This document shows, piece by piece, positions 20,158 through 30,757 of a DNA stretch of 64,000 nucleotides. Position numbers and translations under genes: made by a program. The notes under the pieces were generated by a model. It did not search any database and was not told where the DNA came from. It saw only the letters and a program-made list of their open reading frames with translations. This DNA is from Buxus sempervirens (lineage: Eukaryota > Streptophyta > Magnoliopsida > Buxales > Buxaceae). Location: assembly GCA_947561395.2 (NCBI GenBank), contig OX387184.1, positions 28,200,766 to 28,264,765 of the forward strand, read 5' to 3'. Position 1 is the first letter of the stretch, and each line of letters starts with the position of its first letter.

Positions 20158-22322
20158 GACCAGTGCGCAACACGTCTTTTCAAGCACTGTGTATCTGACT
20201 TCGATGTTAGTAAATTTCTTGCACAAGTAATAGATTGCTTGTTCTTTCCGCCCTTTCTCATTGTGTCGCCCTAGCACACATCCTACAGCCGTCTCTGAGA
20301 CTGTCAGATACATGATCAAAGGTCGTCCTGGGACAGGCGGGACCAGCGTTGGTGGACTCATCAGATAGGCCTTGATCTTATCGAATGCTACCTGACAGTC
20401 ATCATTCCAAACCACAGGGTTGTCTTTCTTTAGCAGCTTGAATATAGGCTCACACACAGGGGTCATTTGTGCAATGAACCTACTAATATACTGCAATCTG
20501 CCTAGGAATCCTCTCACTTCCTTTTCCGTCGACGGAGGAGGCATTTCCAGAATTGCCTTTGCTTTGACGGGGTCGACCTCTATGCCCCGCTTGCCTACTA
20601 TGAAGCCGAGCAACTTCCCTGAAGTGACTCCAAATACACATTTGTTTGGGTTGAGCTGGAGCTTGTGCTCTCTGAGTCTGTCGAACATCTTTCCAAGGTT
20701 CACCAAGTGGTCTTCTTCTTCCTTAGACTTCGCTATCATGTCACCCACATACACCTCCATCTCCTTGTGTATCATGTCGTGGAATAACAAAGTCATTGCA
20801 CGCTGATATGTAGCACCCGCATTTTTTTCAGTCCGAACGGCATCACGCGGTAACAGTAAGTGCCCCAGTGCGTGATAAAGGATGTTTTCTCCATATCCTC
20901 GGGTGCCATTCTTATCTGGTTGTAACCAGAGAAGCCGTCCATGAAAGAGAACATCGAATGCGTTGCTGTATTGTCTACCAGTACATCAATGTGCGGCAGT
21001 GGGAAGTCGTCCTTCGGGCTTGCTCTATTCAGGTCTCTACAGTCGACACACATCCTGACTTTCCCATCTTTCTTGGGAACTGGCACAATGTTGGCTAACC
21101 ACTCTGGATAGTGAGTTACTTGCAGGAATCCAGCATCCAACTGCTTGGTGACCTCTTCCTTGATCTTCAGGGCCCATTCCGGCTTCGTGCGCCTGAGCTT
21201 CTGTTTCACAGGTACGGCCTCAGACTTTGTTGGTAACCGATGCACAACCAAGTCCGTGTCTAACCCGGGCATATCCTCGTATGACCATGCAAACACGTCA
21301 GAATAAGATTTAAGAAAATCAATCATCTGTTTTCTCAATAATGGTGACAGCTTTTTACCAATTTGGAGGATCCTTGGTTGTGCTATTTCACCTATGTTAA
21401 TTGGCTCTGTTTCCTCAATGTTAGCCTGGGGGCCCTTTTCATGCCTTTCCAATGCGAGTTGGATTTCAAGCGGGGTCTCCCATGATCCATCATTGTCCTC
21501 ATGTTCAAAAGGCTCACAGGGGACGATGTTTGAATCTTCTTGCTGCGATGGGCGAGTGCCCCAATCTGATTCGTCGAGTTCTTGCTCGTTTTCAGGATTG
21601 GATACTGGCTCATGCATTTCATTTATTGTTGTTGCCATCTGGACTGGCTTTTCTTTTTGTTTTTCCTGTTCACTTATGGCAATCTTACTACCTATCCCGT
21701 GCCCCAGACTTTCCGGGTGTGCGTCGGGATTGATGCTAAGATCGCGATGCTCAAGTTGTTCATTTTTGTTATTTTCTTTTTCAGACAAATGCAAGTAGTA
21801 AGAAGAGTTCAGGTATTCATTAAAAACTTTAGCAGTAGCTACAATGGAAATTTCAGAGGTGATAGGAACCCCCTTTGGAATGGTAGCTTTGCTGATGGCA
21901 AAAGGCGTGGCGCTCCAGTTTTTGAGTGGTGCCCGATCTTTCTTGTTGATGACGATTGCCGTTTCTGGTTCTTCAGCTAGTACCATGTTGGCGCTGTCGT
22001 CAGAAGATAGGCAGATCGGATCATGTACTGCGCCTCCCACTGGCTTGTTCTGGCTCCTCTCTGACTGGGGGCCAGATTCTGATGATATTGCCATCCATGC
22101 TCCACTGATGGGGATGGCCCACGGTATCTCGTCCCTGGGTGGCGCATACGCGATGGTGACTTCGTTGGCCGGGTCAACTCTAGGGGGTGCAAACATTATG
22201 GGTATTCCAGTTGGTATCCCAGGCACCGTAGAGGAGTAAGCTGGCGGTGCCCATTTGCCGTAAGCTGCATGGTATACCTCTTCCGGTACCGGCCCTAGCA
22301 CTTGGGGCATGCTACGGAACAT
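20155..22322 (-). pseudogene. Ogre pol: reverse transcriptase and start of RNase H, broken
   Basis: Element sense reads from a linker (YGKWAPPAY...) into RT (VTHYPEWLANIVPVPKKDGKVRMCVD broken across two conserved blocks, then FSFMDGFSGYNQI with the first catalytic Asp, then CYRVMPFGL). Three lesions are seen. The A run after FGLK (T run 20822-20828) has the wrong length and shifts the frame. The catalytic YxDD box downstream reads YVGD (about 20743-20754), losing one metal-binding Asp. The RNase H domain is cut by a TAG at 20155-20157 in CCALV-stop-AAQKLRHYLL, where a Trp is usual. The two halves otherwise keep family spacing. This copy cannot make active RT. Confidence 0.92.
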
Positions 22323-23900
22323 GCGGTTTAAACCATCGCGAGTTCCAGGGTGCGGGATATAGGGGGTGGAGGAGGCGACCTTGGCCTGCGGGTTGGTGCT
22401 CCTGAGCTGTCTCGCCCTTCCATCATGCAGACATACATGATTGGGCCTTCTTCTTTGGATTCTTCCTGGGGAGCAGGTGACGGCACTTCCATCACACTTG
22501 CAGAGTTGATCGAGATCCCATCAGGGATGAACTACTCATCTGGTGGGGAGAAGGCCATGGTGACTTCGTCGACTGAGTCCAAGGCGACCAGTGCTGGCAG
22601 GTCATCTGGTGGCCCCTCAGGAGCCAACGGGTCTACTTCCACTATGTCTCCAATCATGCCCATAGATGGTGGCTCCTCCCAGAGCATCTGAGCTAGGCCT
22701 TGCAGGTAGTCTTCTTCTACAGCAGGGGTTTCCAAAAACTCATCTCCCCATCCCTGGGGGACTATGTTCTCGATGGCCTGGGCCGCTTCACGCTCCATGT
22801 TAGCGAAGCGGTGGTATAAGTTCTCGTGTGTGCATATGGGCCAGTGGGGGTCTCTTCCTTCAGTTCTTGCCTTTTCCTCTCAGTATGGTTCCCAAGGAGT
22901 CGGGAGTAGTCTTCTGGCTGCGGTCTGAACCCCAGTCCAAAACCAGTAGTCTGCTCATAAGGTCGGATGGCTGCCTTAATTCCCTGCTTGTACTTGCCCA
23001 ATCCATCGCCGGCTCTGAGACCCCAATCTGCGCAGTCAGCAGCGCTGAACATGTACATTCTCCTCTTTTTCGAGAGTTGTCGCCCCCTTTCAGATTCAGG
23101 GATACGGTTCACCTGCACCATCTCCACTGCTTGGAAATTGAGTGTGGTGGGCAACTCATAATCCACATAGGGTACTCCGACCCTTTCGAACTCTCGGTGA
23201 TCCTCAGCGTGTACTGTTATAAGTTCGTTGCCTGACACGAACCGGGCCATTCTGTGCAGTGTGGAAGATACTGCTCCCGCCTGATGCAGCCACGGCCTCC
23301 CAATCAGCAAGTTGAATGAGGCGTTGATATCCATGAGTTCGAACTCCATGGTAAAGGGCCTATTTGCGATCATGATTACCAAACTGACCTCTCCCAGTGA
23401 GTCCCTTCGGGCGTTGTCAAAGCCTCTAACATTATGCCCACTTGGTTTGATCATTGAAGGATCTAATTGTAAACTGTGAAACGTCCTCATCGGGCATATG
23501 TTCAGTGCCGACCCATTGTCAATCATGGCACGTTTTACAATGAGATCCGCACACTTCACGGTTACATAGAGCGGCTCGGTGTGATTGCACCCTTCAGATG
23601 GCAGGTCTGCCGCAGAAAAGGAGATAGCCTGGGGTGCCATGATCACTGACACCACTGCCCCTAGCTGCTCCGGATCAATATCTGTTGGTACGTGTGCGTC
23701 ACCCAGGACCTTCATCAGCACTGCCCGGTGCTTCTCTGAATCAATCAAGAGCCTCATTATGGAAATCTGGGCGGGTACCTTGTTCAGTTGCTGGAGTAGA
23801 TCATATTCGGGAGTGTAGATGCTGTGGTGCAGATCCGTGACTTCCTCTTCTGTGGCCCTTCCCTTTCTTTTGAGGGTCGGTGGCAATTCTGTGACCACGT
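22323..23900 (-). pseudogene. Ogre protease region and linker, broken
   Basis: The frame at 22762-23898 carries a retroviral-type aspartic protease. AMIDNGSALNICPM holds the active-site Asp (D127 from the first Met), with Asn in place of the more common Ser/Thr next to it, followed by FELMDINASFNLLIGRPWLH with the Gly-Arg flap-like motif. After the G-patch-like end (GDGLGKYKQGI) the frame shifts near 22800 and again meets a stop at 22532-22534. The linker to RT is proline- and glutamate-rich. The shift at about 23905, in a GA-rich run, separates it from the gag-side frame. Confidence 0.85.
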
Positions 23901-24480
23901 CCTTCCCTTTTTCTTTCCTTTTTGCTTCTGCTTCTGCTCCCTCCTCTGGTGCGGGTGGGGGTCGGTGTTTACGTATCGGCCGGATCGGGTGATTCGGTCG
24001 ATTTCTGCTTCAATGGTGGTTGTGGAGGTGGCCTGATGATGGAACGATTGGGTGGGGTAAGGTGGGGGTGCGGCCTTATACGATGGCGGCTCTAGGTGGA
24101 GCTTCGAAAGGTTCAGTGTGGGTGGTTCGAATGAAAGGCGGAAGGGGTCTTGTGGAGGCGAGTCCATGATGTCGTGGATGTTGAGGGTTAAAGGGCTAGG
24201 GTGAGAGATGGGGGTTGGGTAGAGGAATTCCTAGTCTTCGGATGGGTGGAAGTGCACCAGAGGGAAATCTGTAAGGGGGTCACCGCCGTCTCCTTCAATG
24301 ACGTTCACTGTCCTGCTTTCTGCTGACGCTTCCTCTGAGTCCATATTAGGGGATTCGTCCGAACTCTCATATGGATCAAGCAGGGTGGCAAGTTCAGGAG
24401 GGGATGGTGGTTCCTCTTCCTCCGTGGCATAAGGGGGGACGAACCACTCCGACATGCCGTGGGAAGAGGATTCTGAACTC
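23784..24480 (-). pseudogene. Ogre gag-pol linker
   Basis: An acidic stretch (SEWFVPPYATEEEEPPSPPE...) ends in a TAG at 24231-24233. In the same frame it resumes with MDSPPQDPFRLSFEPPTLN and IDRITRSGRYVN, the latter a signature of Tat gag-pol junctions, then a basic KQKGKKKG run where the frame is lost. It is not clear whether the TAG is a natural gag stop or a mutation. Confidence 0.65.
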
Positions 24481-26448
24481 GGCTCCGCTGATAGAGGATC
24501 GGTGAGGGATTGCAGGTCCGGTCTGAAGTCGCAGACATATACTCAGGTGGCCATCCGGTAGACATCTGCGGGGGTACCCTTGAGCTGTCCACGGACGCGT
24601 CTGTATCCGGTGGCCCATTTCGGAACCAGGGTCCTTCAGAACTGCCGATTCCTTCTCTGCGTGGAGGGGATGGGGAGTCATTGATCCATCCGCATTGCAC
24701 TGGGTTCCATGCCCCGTGACCTCCTCACTGCTCTGCGGTTCATCCTCTATGACACAGATGTGGACGTCTGTATTTTCCTCAACTGCACCAGCTGCCAAGG
24801 GGGTTCCTGTTTGCAGCTGTACCCTCACTGTCGGCCCTGGCCGTCCGATAAGTATGGAAGGGTCGAACTGCCTGGTGCCCTGATCACTGCTCACCTGATT
24901 CGCCGTCCTACTAGTGGAGGCCTTTGAGTGATCTGGGAGAGGATTGGTGGTCACGCCAGCTGCTGGAGTCTGGGCAGGGGGTGCCGAGGGATCGACAGTG
25001 ATGCGTTTACTGTCAATCAGGTCTTGGATATCGTGCCTCAAATCCCAGCACCGATTGGTATGGTGCCCGGGAGCACCGGAGTGGTACTCGCATCGCTCTG
25101 CTGCGTTATAGCTTCTAGCATTGACCAGGCGGGGATTTGGGGGTTTGACCTGTACGTACCCCTTCTTCAGCAAAGTAGGCAGCAACTCTACCGGCGCATA
25201 CGGGAGTGGAGTGAAGACCCGCTTCATTCTGGCCTCCATCTCTTCCCTGGTTCTTCTTACCCCTTGGTAAGCAGCCTGCGCGGTCCCTTGAGGTGCCACT
25301 GCTTCTGGCCTTCGAGAGAAATGGTGGGGTGGTGCAAGGTGTACATAGTTGACTGCCTGCTGCTCCTGCCTCCTGGGCTCTTGTCCCTGACTCCTGCCAC
25401 CTAGTCCTGCTACTGGCCTTCTTGGTGCGGCACTCTGCCCACTGCCATCTATCTTTCCGGCCCTCACTGCATCTTCAATCCGATCCGCAGTCAAGATCAG
25501 GTCATTGAAGTTCGAAGTACTTTGCCCCAGCAACAAAGTGAAGAATGGTTGTCCCAGCGATGCGATAAATAGAGATGTCATCTCTTGTTCCAACAGTGGC
25601 GGCTGTACTAGTGTTGCCAACTCCTTCCAGCGTTTGGCATACTCTCTCACCGACTCATGGCTTTTCTTGGTCAACCTCTGTAGTTCTGCCCTAGTCTGCA
25701 CAATCTGACTGTTCAGGCGGTACTGCCGGATGAAGACTGCTGCCAGGTCATTCCATGTCTTGATCTTAGCCTTGTCTAAACTCAGGAACCAAGAGTAAGC
25801 GGCCCCGGTTAGTGACTTTTGGAAGAATTGCACCATGATCCGTTCTTCCTTGGCATATTGGCACATGTCGCCTGAATACGACCTTAAGTGGTTCAGTGGG
25901 CACCCAGTGCCGTCAAACTGGTGCAACTCAGGGCATTTGAACTTAGCCGGGAGTTGTATGTCCGAAAAGAAGCAGAGGCTTTCCAGGGTAGCCTCGCTCT
26001 GCACTGTACTGGGTTGGAGCTGTTTGAGCTGCTCCTTCAGCGTGGCCATTTCTGTTCTGTTTTCCTCTCTTACTACCGTCAGCTTTTCCTCAAACTGCAC
26101 CTCCTGCGTTCTGTACCAGTCTTCATCACCCTGTCCCAGATGGATGGGTAGAAACTGATCCTGTTGAGCAACATGGAATGGGGGCGCTGGCCGTGGTGGT
26201 GCCAGGGGAGGGGGATTCACTGGACGCGGTGGTGGCGCTACCTCTGCTTGCGGCGGAAATTGTGGCTACGGCTGCTGGGTAACTGGTGCCCCTGGTGGGC
26301 CCTGCCTTAACTCTCTCAGCTCTGTCATTAGCTCCTGGATGATAGAACTCATGTTGTCCATTTTCTGTTGCATCTCATTAACTATTTGGGCATGACTGGA
26401 TTCAGCCAGATGCTGCCCTGGCGGTGTTTGCTCTCCTTGCTGTTCCAT
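24394..26448 (-). pseudogene. Ogre gag, interrupted
   Basis: The ATG at 26446-26448 opens a glutamine-rich N-terminus with a short coiled-coil-like part (EMQQKMDNMSSIIQELMTELRELRQ). A TAG at 26266-26268 interrupts the frame after 60 codons. The same frame then continues into the retrotransposon gag domain: FDGTGCPLNHLRSY, SLTGAAYSWFLSLDKAKIKTW, DLAAVFIRQYRLN, TRAELQRLTKK, SVREYAKRWKELA. A short CEYHSGAPGHHTNRCWDL segment is the zinc-knuckle-like motif (C-x2-H...H-x4-C). The C-terminal part slips frame at about 24480-24700. Confidence 0.9.
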
Positions 26449-26609
26449 ATCGAGTCTTCTCCTCGATCTCAGTAAGTACGGACTTCTGAAAGCAATTTTG
26501 GTACCTGAGGGAACAACTTGCCGGTATTAGTGCAATTTTACACAAACTGACTGTACAATTCATCTGACTTTGTTTATTTTTTCTGTTTTCTGATATGCTT
26601 TGACTAACT

Positions 26610-27006
26610 GGTCTATTTTAGCTACCCTAAGGTAACAAGGGAAGAGAACCTTAATAAATTTGATTGATCTATTTTAGCTATCCTAAGGTAGCAAGGGAAG
26701 AGAACCTGATTTTTGAAAAACTGATCTATTTTAGACACTCGGAAGCGCCTGGGAAAGAGAACCCTATATGGATTAACTGAAAACCGATCTATTTTAGCTA
26801 TCCTAAGGTGGCAAGGGAAGAGAACCTGATTTTTGAAAAACTGATCTATTTTAGACGCTCGGAAGCGCCTGGGAAAGAGAACCCTATATTTATTTATTTT
26901 TTTTTTCTTTTTGAAAGCTGATCTATTTTAGTCGCTTGGAAGCGACTGGGAAAGAGAACCCGGCTGAACTGATCTATTTTAGCTGTTTAGGCAAGGAAAG
27001 AGAACC
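26610..27006. repeat. seven-unit hairpin repeat between ORF1 and gag
   Basis: Units start (t)gatctattttag and end agagaacc, beginning at 26610, 26665, 26722, 26785, 26842, 26919 and 26970. Two types alternate: one with ctatcctaaggtagcaagg and one with ac(a/g)ctcggaagcgcctggg. The middle of each unit is an inverted repeat; the clearest is agtcgctt-gg-aagcgact at 26929-26946. It lies in the leader just upstream of gag, where ribosome entry, splicing or packaging signals could be. Confidence 0.85.
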
Positions 27007-27039
27007 TTCAATTTAAGGGGTTTTGTTTGAGCTCAGAAT

Positions 27040-27440
27040 CACGGGGTTGGACCAATGCAGGGTCTCCGCAGGGGGTGAGCTGAAAAGCAGCACCCAGGCG
27101 TACCTCAGCCGATCTCCAGTTCATTCACTGGCGGCGTCGGCGCCTAACTTCGGCTAGTAGTTCCCGGGCGTGCCTTAGCTAGTCGTTGGTTTAATCACCA
27201 TTGACTTCGACGCCTCACAAGGGGAAGGCTATACCAGGATGCTCCTCCACCAATATCCGACTCATCCGTCGGCGGCTTCGGTGCCCTAAGGATTCGGCTA
27301 GTAGTACCCGGACGCTCCACAGCCAATATCCGATTCAATCACCGGCGGCTTTGGTGTCACTAAAAGGGGTAGGCTATGCCAGGACGCTCCTCCACCAATA
27401 TCCGACTCATCCGTCGGCGACTTCTGTGCCCTACAGGTTA
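27040..27440. repeat. diverged tandem repeats of roughly 75 bp in the Ogre leader
   Basis: A theme of cc-aatatccgactcatccgtcggcgrcttcggtgcccta plus ggctatrccaggacgctcc recurs about five times, best preserved at 27240-27290 and 27370-27430. Within each unit tccgactcatccgtcgg is itself partly palindromic. No protein is encoded. Confidence 0.7.
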
Positions 27441-27780
27441 AACCGCATGATCTTGAAAAGATGTAGACGGGTGTGATCTGAGCTCAGAGTCTCGGGTGTT
27501 TTTTAACACTTGCTAGGTTTTGCGATCTCAATGGGGGAGATGCAATCAAAGGAAATTAGGTGGTCGCAGCGACCAGGAATATTGCAATTATCTGAGAAGA
27601 GGTGGCCTGTCGGAGACCGAGTTGCCCTATTGGAGGGAATTAATTCTTTTATTTCAAATTCTTGTTTTGTTAAGTTTGGACAACATAGCATAGTGAAAAT
27701 AAATTCATGCTTTAATCAAAAGGTGCCGCCATGACACAAAGTACATCATCATTCATAACAAAATACAACAAAGCCAAAGT

Positions 27781-29214
27781 CTAGCTAGGTTGGTCATCAT
27801 CATAGTGGGAGGACACATCCTGCCTCCTCAAGGCTCGCAGAAGTTTGTTCCGCAGACGTCGGTCCTCCTCGGCGCGTTTGTGGACTAATTCCATTTCATG
27901 TTGCAAGGCCGTATTGGCCTGCCTACTCTCCCGTTCCGAATCCACATAAGCTGAATGGATACGGGAGTGGGTCTCCTGCAGTTCGGCCACCCTGTCCCTG
28001 TATGTGTTAAGGGGCGGAACTGGAATGTCGCTTGAAGCGACAGGCTGAAAAGGTGGGGGGCCGTCGTGGCCGAACTCCCGAGCTATCCACTGCTCGTAGT
28101 CTCGAAAATGTGATTCGATGAAGACGTCTTCTCGATATACACACACTGTCTTCCACTCCATCAGCAGTTGGGTCCTTAGTCCCTTGGTGAGTGGACCAGT
28201 CAAATTGCCCAAGTCGTCCTTGACCGGGATTCCCTGCGGTTTCCCAAACTGTCTCAGAACCCGGATCGGATAGTACGGCATGGCATGGGTAAGGCCTATC
28301 AGGGAAAGTCCCTCTCTTTTCTTGAAAGCTATGATGGGGGTGTAAGGGATGTTGTATGTACCCCACCATCTAATGTCCGTTTCTCCCTTCAGGTGGAGAA
28401 AGTGGTTAAACCAATCCTCACGAGCGGGTAGGTCTGGTTTGATCTCTCTTTGAGCCAACCAATGGATGTTGTCGCCGGTTGCCTTGTAATATGCACTGAC
28501 GGGTGACGACACTATCAGGTGGTCTTGCAGCCAAATGTGGAGAAGGGGAGCGCACCCTTGAAACCTCCGAGTTCCATTTTTGGACAAAGTCAGGGAATGG
28601 AACAGTTGAGCTAGGATCAGTGGCATGATTCGGTACCCCGCCCTGAGTTGATCCACAATTTCCATGAGGGCCAAATTAATGGTGTCTCCCCCAGTTGGAA
28701 AGAAGATTTGTGACAGAACCACAAGGGTGAAGGTGTCAAACCAAGCCCGAGGTCTTTCCGGCTTTTTGTTTCTCATTTTCTCAGCTAGGAATGTTTTAGA
28801 GACCCGAGTAAATGATTTGTCACCTCCTAAGGTCTGAAATTCTCCCCTTGAGAGGCCAAAGAAAATACAAGCTTCATTCTTGTAACTTTCTTTGAGACTT
28901 GGCCTAGCGGGTTCTCCTAAGTCACGAAATCGGAGAAACAGGTCAAGTTCCTCAATTGTGGGAGTCAACTCGTTGACCCCGAATCGAAACACTGAAAGCT
29001 GGGGATCCCAGAAAAGCAGGGCCGCTTGGATCATATCCCAGTTAATCGGCACATTTAACAGGGACAAAGTCTGTCCCATGTGGTATTTGTGCTCCCATTC
29101 AATCTGGTCACTCCCTTGGAGCTGCCTTGTCCAAGAATGGATCCAGGGGGTATCCCAGGCGCACTTCTCTATCCTAGGGAAACGAGTTCTCTCAGATGAG
29201 GATGAGGATGCCAT
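27781..29214 (-). CDS. Ogre ORF1, plant-mobile-domain-like protein
   Basis: An intact 477-codon frame from the ATG at 29212-29214. The start was chosen there because the upstream in-frame codons include no other ATG. It lies upstream of gag on the same strand, the position of the extra ORF1 of Ogre elements. The middle carries LSVFRFGVNELTPTIEELDLFLRF, reminiscent of the plant mobile domain / ORF1 family (FxFxxxELTPTLEE), and SLTLSKNGTRRFQGCAPLLHIWLQDHL. The C-terminus is a charged helix (ELQETHSRIHSAYVDSERESRQANTALQHEMELVHKRAEEDRR), probably coiled coil. Its biochemical role is unknown. It is the only Ogre frame without a visible lesion besides integrase. Confidence 0.8.
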   Translation of the reverse strand: MASSSSSERTRFPRIEKCAWDTPWIHSWTRQLQGSDQIEWEHKYHMGQTLSLLNVPINWDMIQAALLFWDPQLSVFRFGVNELTPTIEELDLFLRFRDLGEPARPSLKESYKNEACIFFGLSRGEFQTLGGDKSFTRVSKTFLAEKMRNKKPERPRAWFDTFTLVVLSQIFFPTGGDTINLALMEIVDQLRAGYRIMPLILAQLFHSLTLSKNGTRRFQGCAPLLHIWLQDHLIVSSPVSAYYKATGDNIHWLAQREIKPDLPAREDWFNHFLHLKGETDIRWWGTYNIPYTPIIAFKKREGLSLIGLTHAMPYYPIRVLRQFGKPQGIPVKDDLGNLTGPLTKGLRTQLLMEWKTVCVYREDVFIESHFRDYEQWIAREFGHDGPPPFQPVASSDIPVPPLNTYRDRVAELQETHSRIHSAYVDSERESRQANTALQHEMELVHKRAEEDRRLRNKLLRALRRQDVSSHYDDDQPS

Positions 29215-30736
29215 GCCAACTATCCGATCGAAATTCCGAATCAATTTAAGGTTCCACACCAAGACTCTAAGTTAGTCCTAAGACATGCATAATTTTAAGC
29301 AAAAGAGATAACCACTATCAGTTCTAGCATGCTTCACCAAATGAAGAAAGAACAAAGCAATGCGGAATTTAACTCAGGCACACATGGTGTGTGGCCCTAA
29401 GGGTTGGCGCCAATGAAGGCGCAACTCCTAGACATACTTGTGTAGAGGAGCACATTCAAGTCCCGATCAGTCTTTCTGTCTTTCATCTGTTCTTTCATCT
29501 GCTTTCGGTGTCGGACCATAGCGAAATTACAACTTGCCATCGAGGGCGAATTTTTACAAGATATTTACAAAAGCTGCAAAGGATTCATCCTTAAGGCTGT
29601 TGGGAGCCAAAAGGGAGGATACAAATTGCTTTCAAAGTGGGGTAGGCTAAAAAATCCCTAAATCTAGGGTTTAGTGCCCTGGCATGCTTTCATCTGTTTG
29701 TCTGATCTGGCCGGCTTTCGTCTGCTCTAAAAGACCAATCTGGACTTAAAGTGCTCCCAGCGGACTCTAATGGGCCAGGACCCATAGCATACAGGACTCC
29801 ATGCATGGATCTGGGGTGGTTCCCCTGATCAAAAATTAGGTGAGCTTCCTAAATTAGGGCTGAGGTAGCCCAGCATCTAGGGTTTACTCAATTTGATTCA
29901 AAGAACGGGGGTTGCTGCCCCAAATGGACTCTGGATTTTATTCTGATTTTATTCATCATTCACATCCTACTCACCCTCTCATGCTCAACGCAAGGTTCAT
30001 TCAGAAACGTTAGGTGGGGAAGGATACCCAGCCCGAGACATAAGCCTACAAGGGTCTGGACTAGTACTGGATCCTCGCGTGCCACGGCAAGAAACAAGTG
30101 GTGCTAATGGACTCCAGCAAACTGGGGGGATGGGTTTACCCTGCTTTCCCCGGCAAGCCACGAGAGCGTAGGTGCTAATACCACCCCAAAGATCAGTTCA
30201 TAGTAAGAAGAAGGGTAGGCTGCTAGAGAGGTCTAAGTTTTGGTAAAGAAGTAGCAATGTTCGATTCTCTCATCTATCAAAGGTCGGATCATTCACGCAT
30301 CCTCCCTCGTGCGTGTCACCCCACGCAGTTTTATCATACCAATGCGAAAATTTAAAATTTAAATCTACGCAATTATCCATCCACGGTGTGGTGGTGTGCC
30401 CGTGTGTGCAGTTGAGCTGCGTGCTGTGCCTATACGGGTGAGTTTTATCTGGATTTAGGTGATAAAGGAATCCCTACTGCCTCGTATAGTAAAGTGCAGC
30501 ATTGGCACGTTTTACGATGTCCTGGGAGAATCCCCAGGTAAGTGGAGGGTCACAGGGGACCACTTAAATTCCACTTGCCTTAGGCAATTATCGCGTCCTT
30601 GTGACAGGACTCCCCAGAACACGTATCAACGTGTATTCTGTACCTTGCTAAGCGGGGTAGCAAGGGTTCCTAAAATATCGCCTAAGTCCCTCTTGAGCTG
30701 ACTCGGTCCTAAGTAGGGTCCTACTGGGCTGAGAGG
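29215..30736. other. Ogre 5' leader
   Basis: About 1.5 kb between the primer site and ORF1, GC-balanced, with many short open frames but no recognisable protein. Confidence 0.6.
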
Positions 30737-30754
30737 TCCCCAGTGGAGTCGCAA
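30737..30754 (-). other. primer-binding site of the Ogre element (tRNA-Arg-like)
   Basis: In element sense TTGCGACTCCACTGGGGA begins three bases after the 5' LTR ends. It fits the 3' end of plant tRNA-Arg (…GGAGTCGCCA) with a mismatch at the second base. tRNA-Arg priming is known for Ogre elements. Confidence 0.7.
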
Positions 30755-30757
30755 GAT

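Noticed and set aside
21394..22239. Long plus-strand open frames opposite RT
   Set aside because: They are shadows of the minus-strand pol frame and are cysteine/serine rich with no domain.
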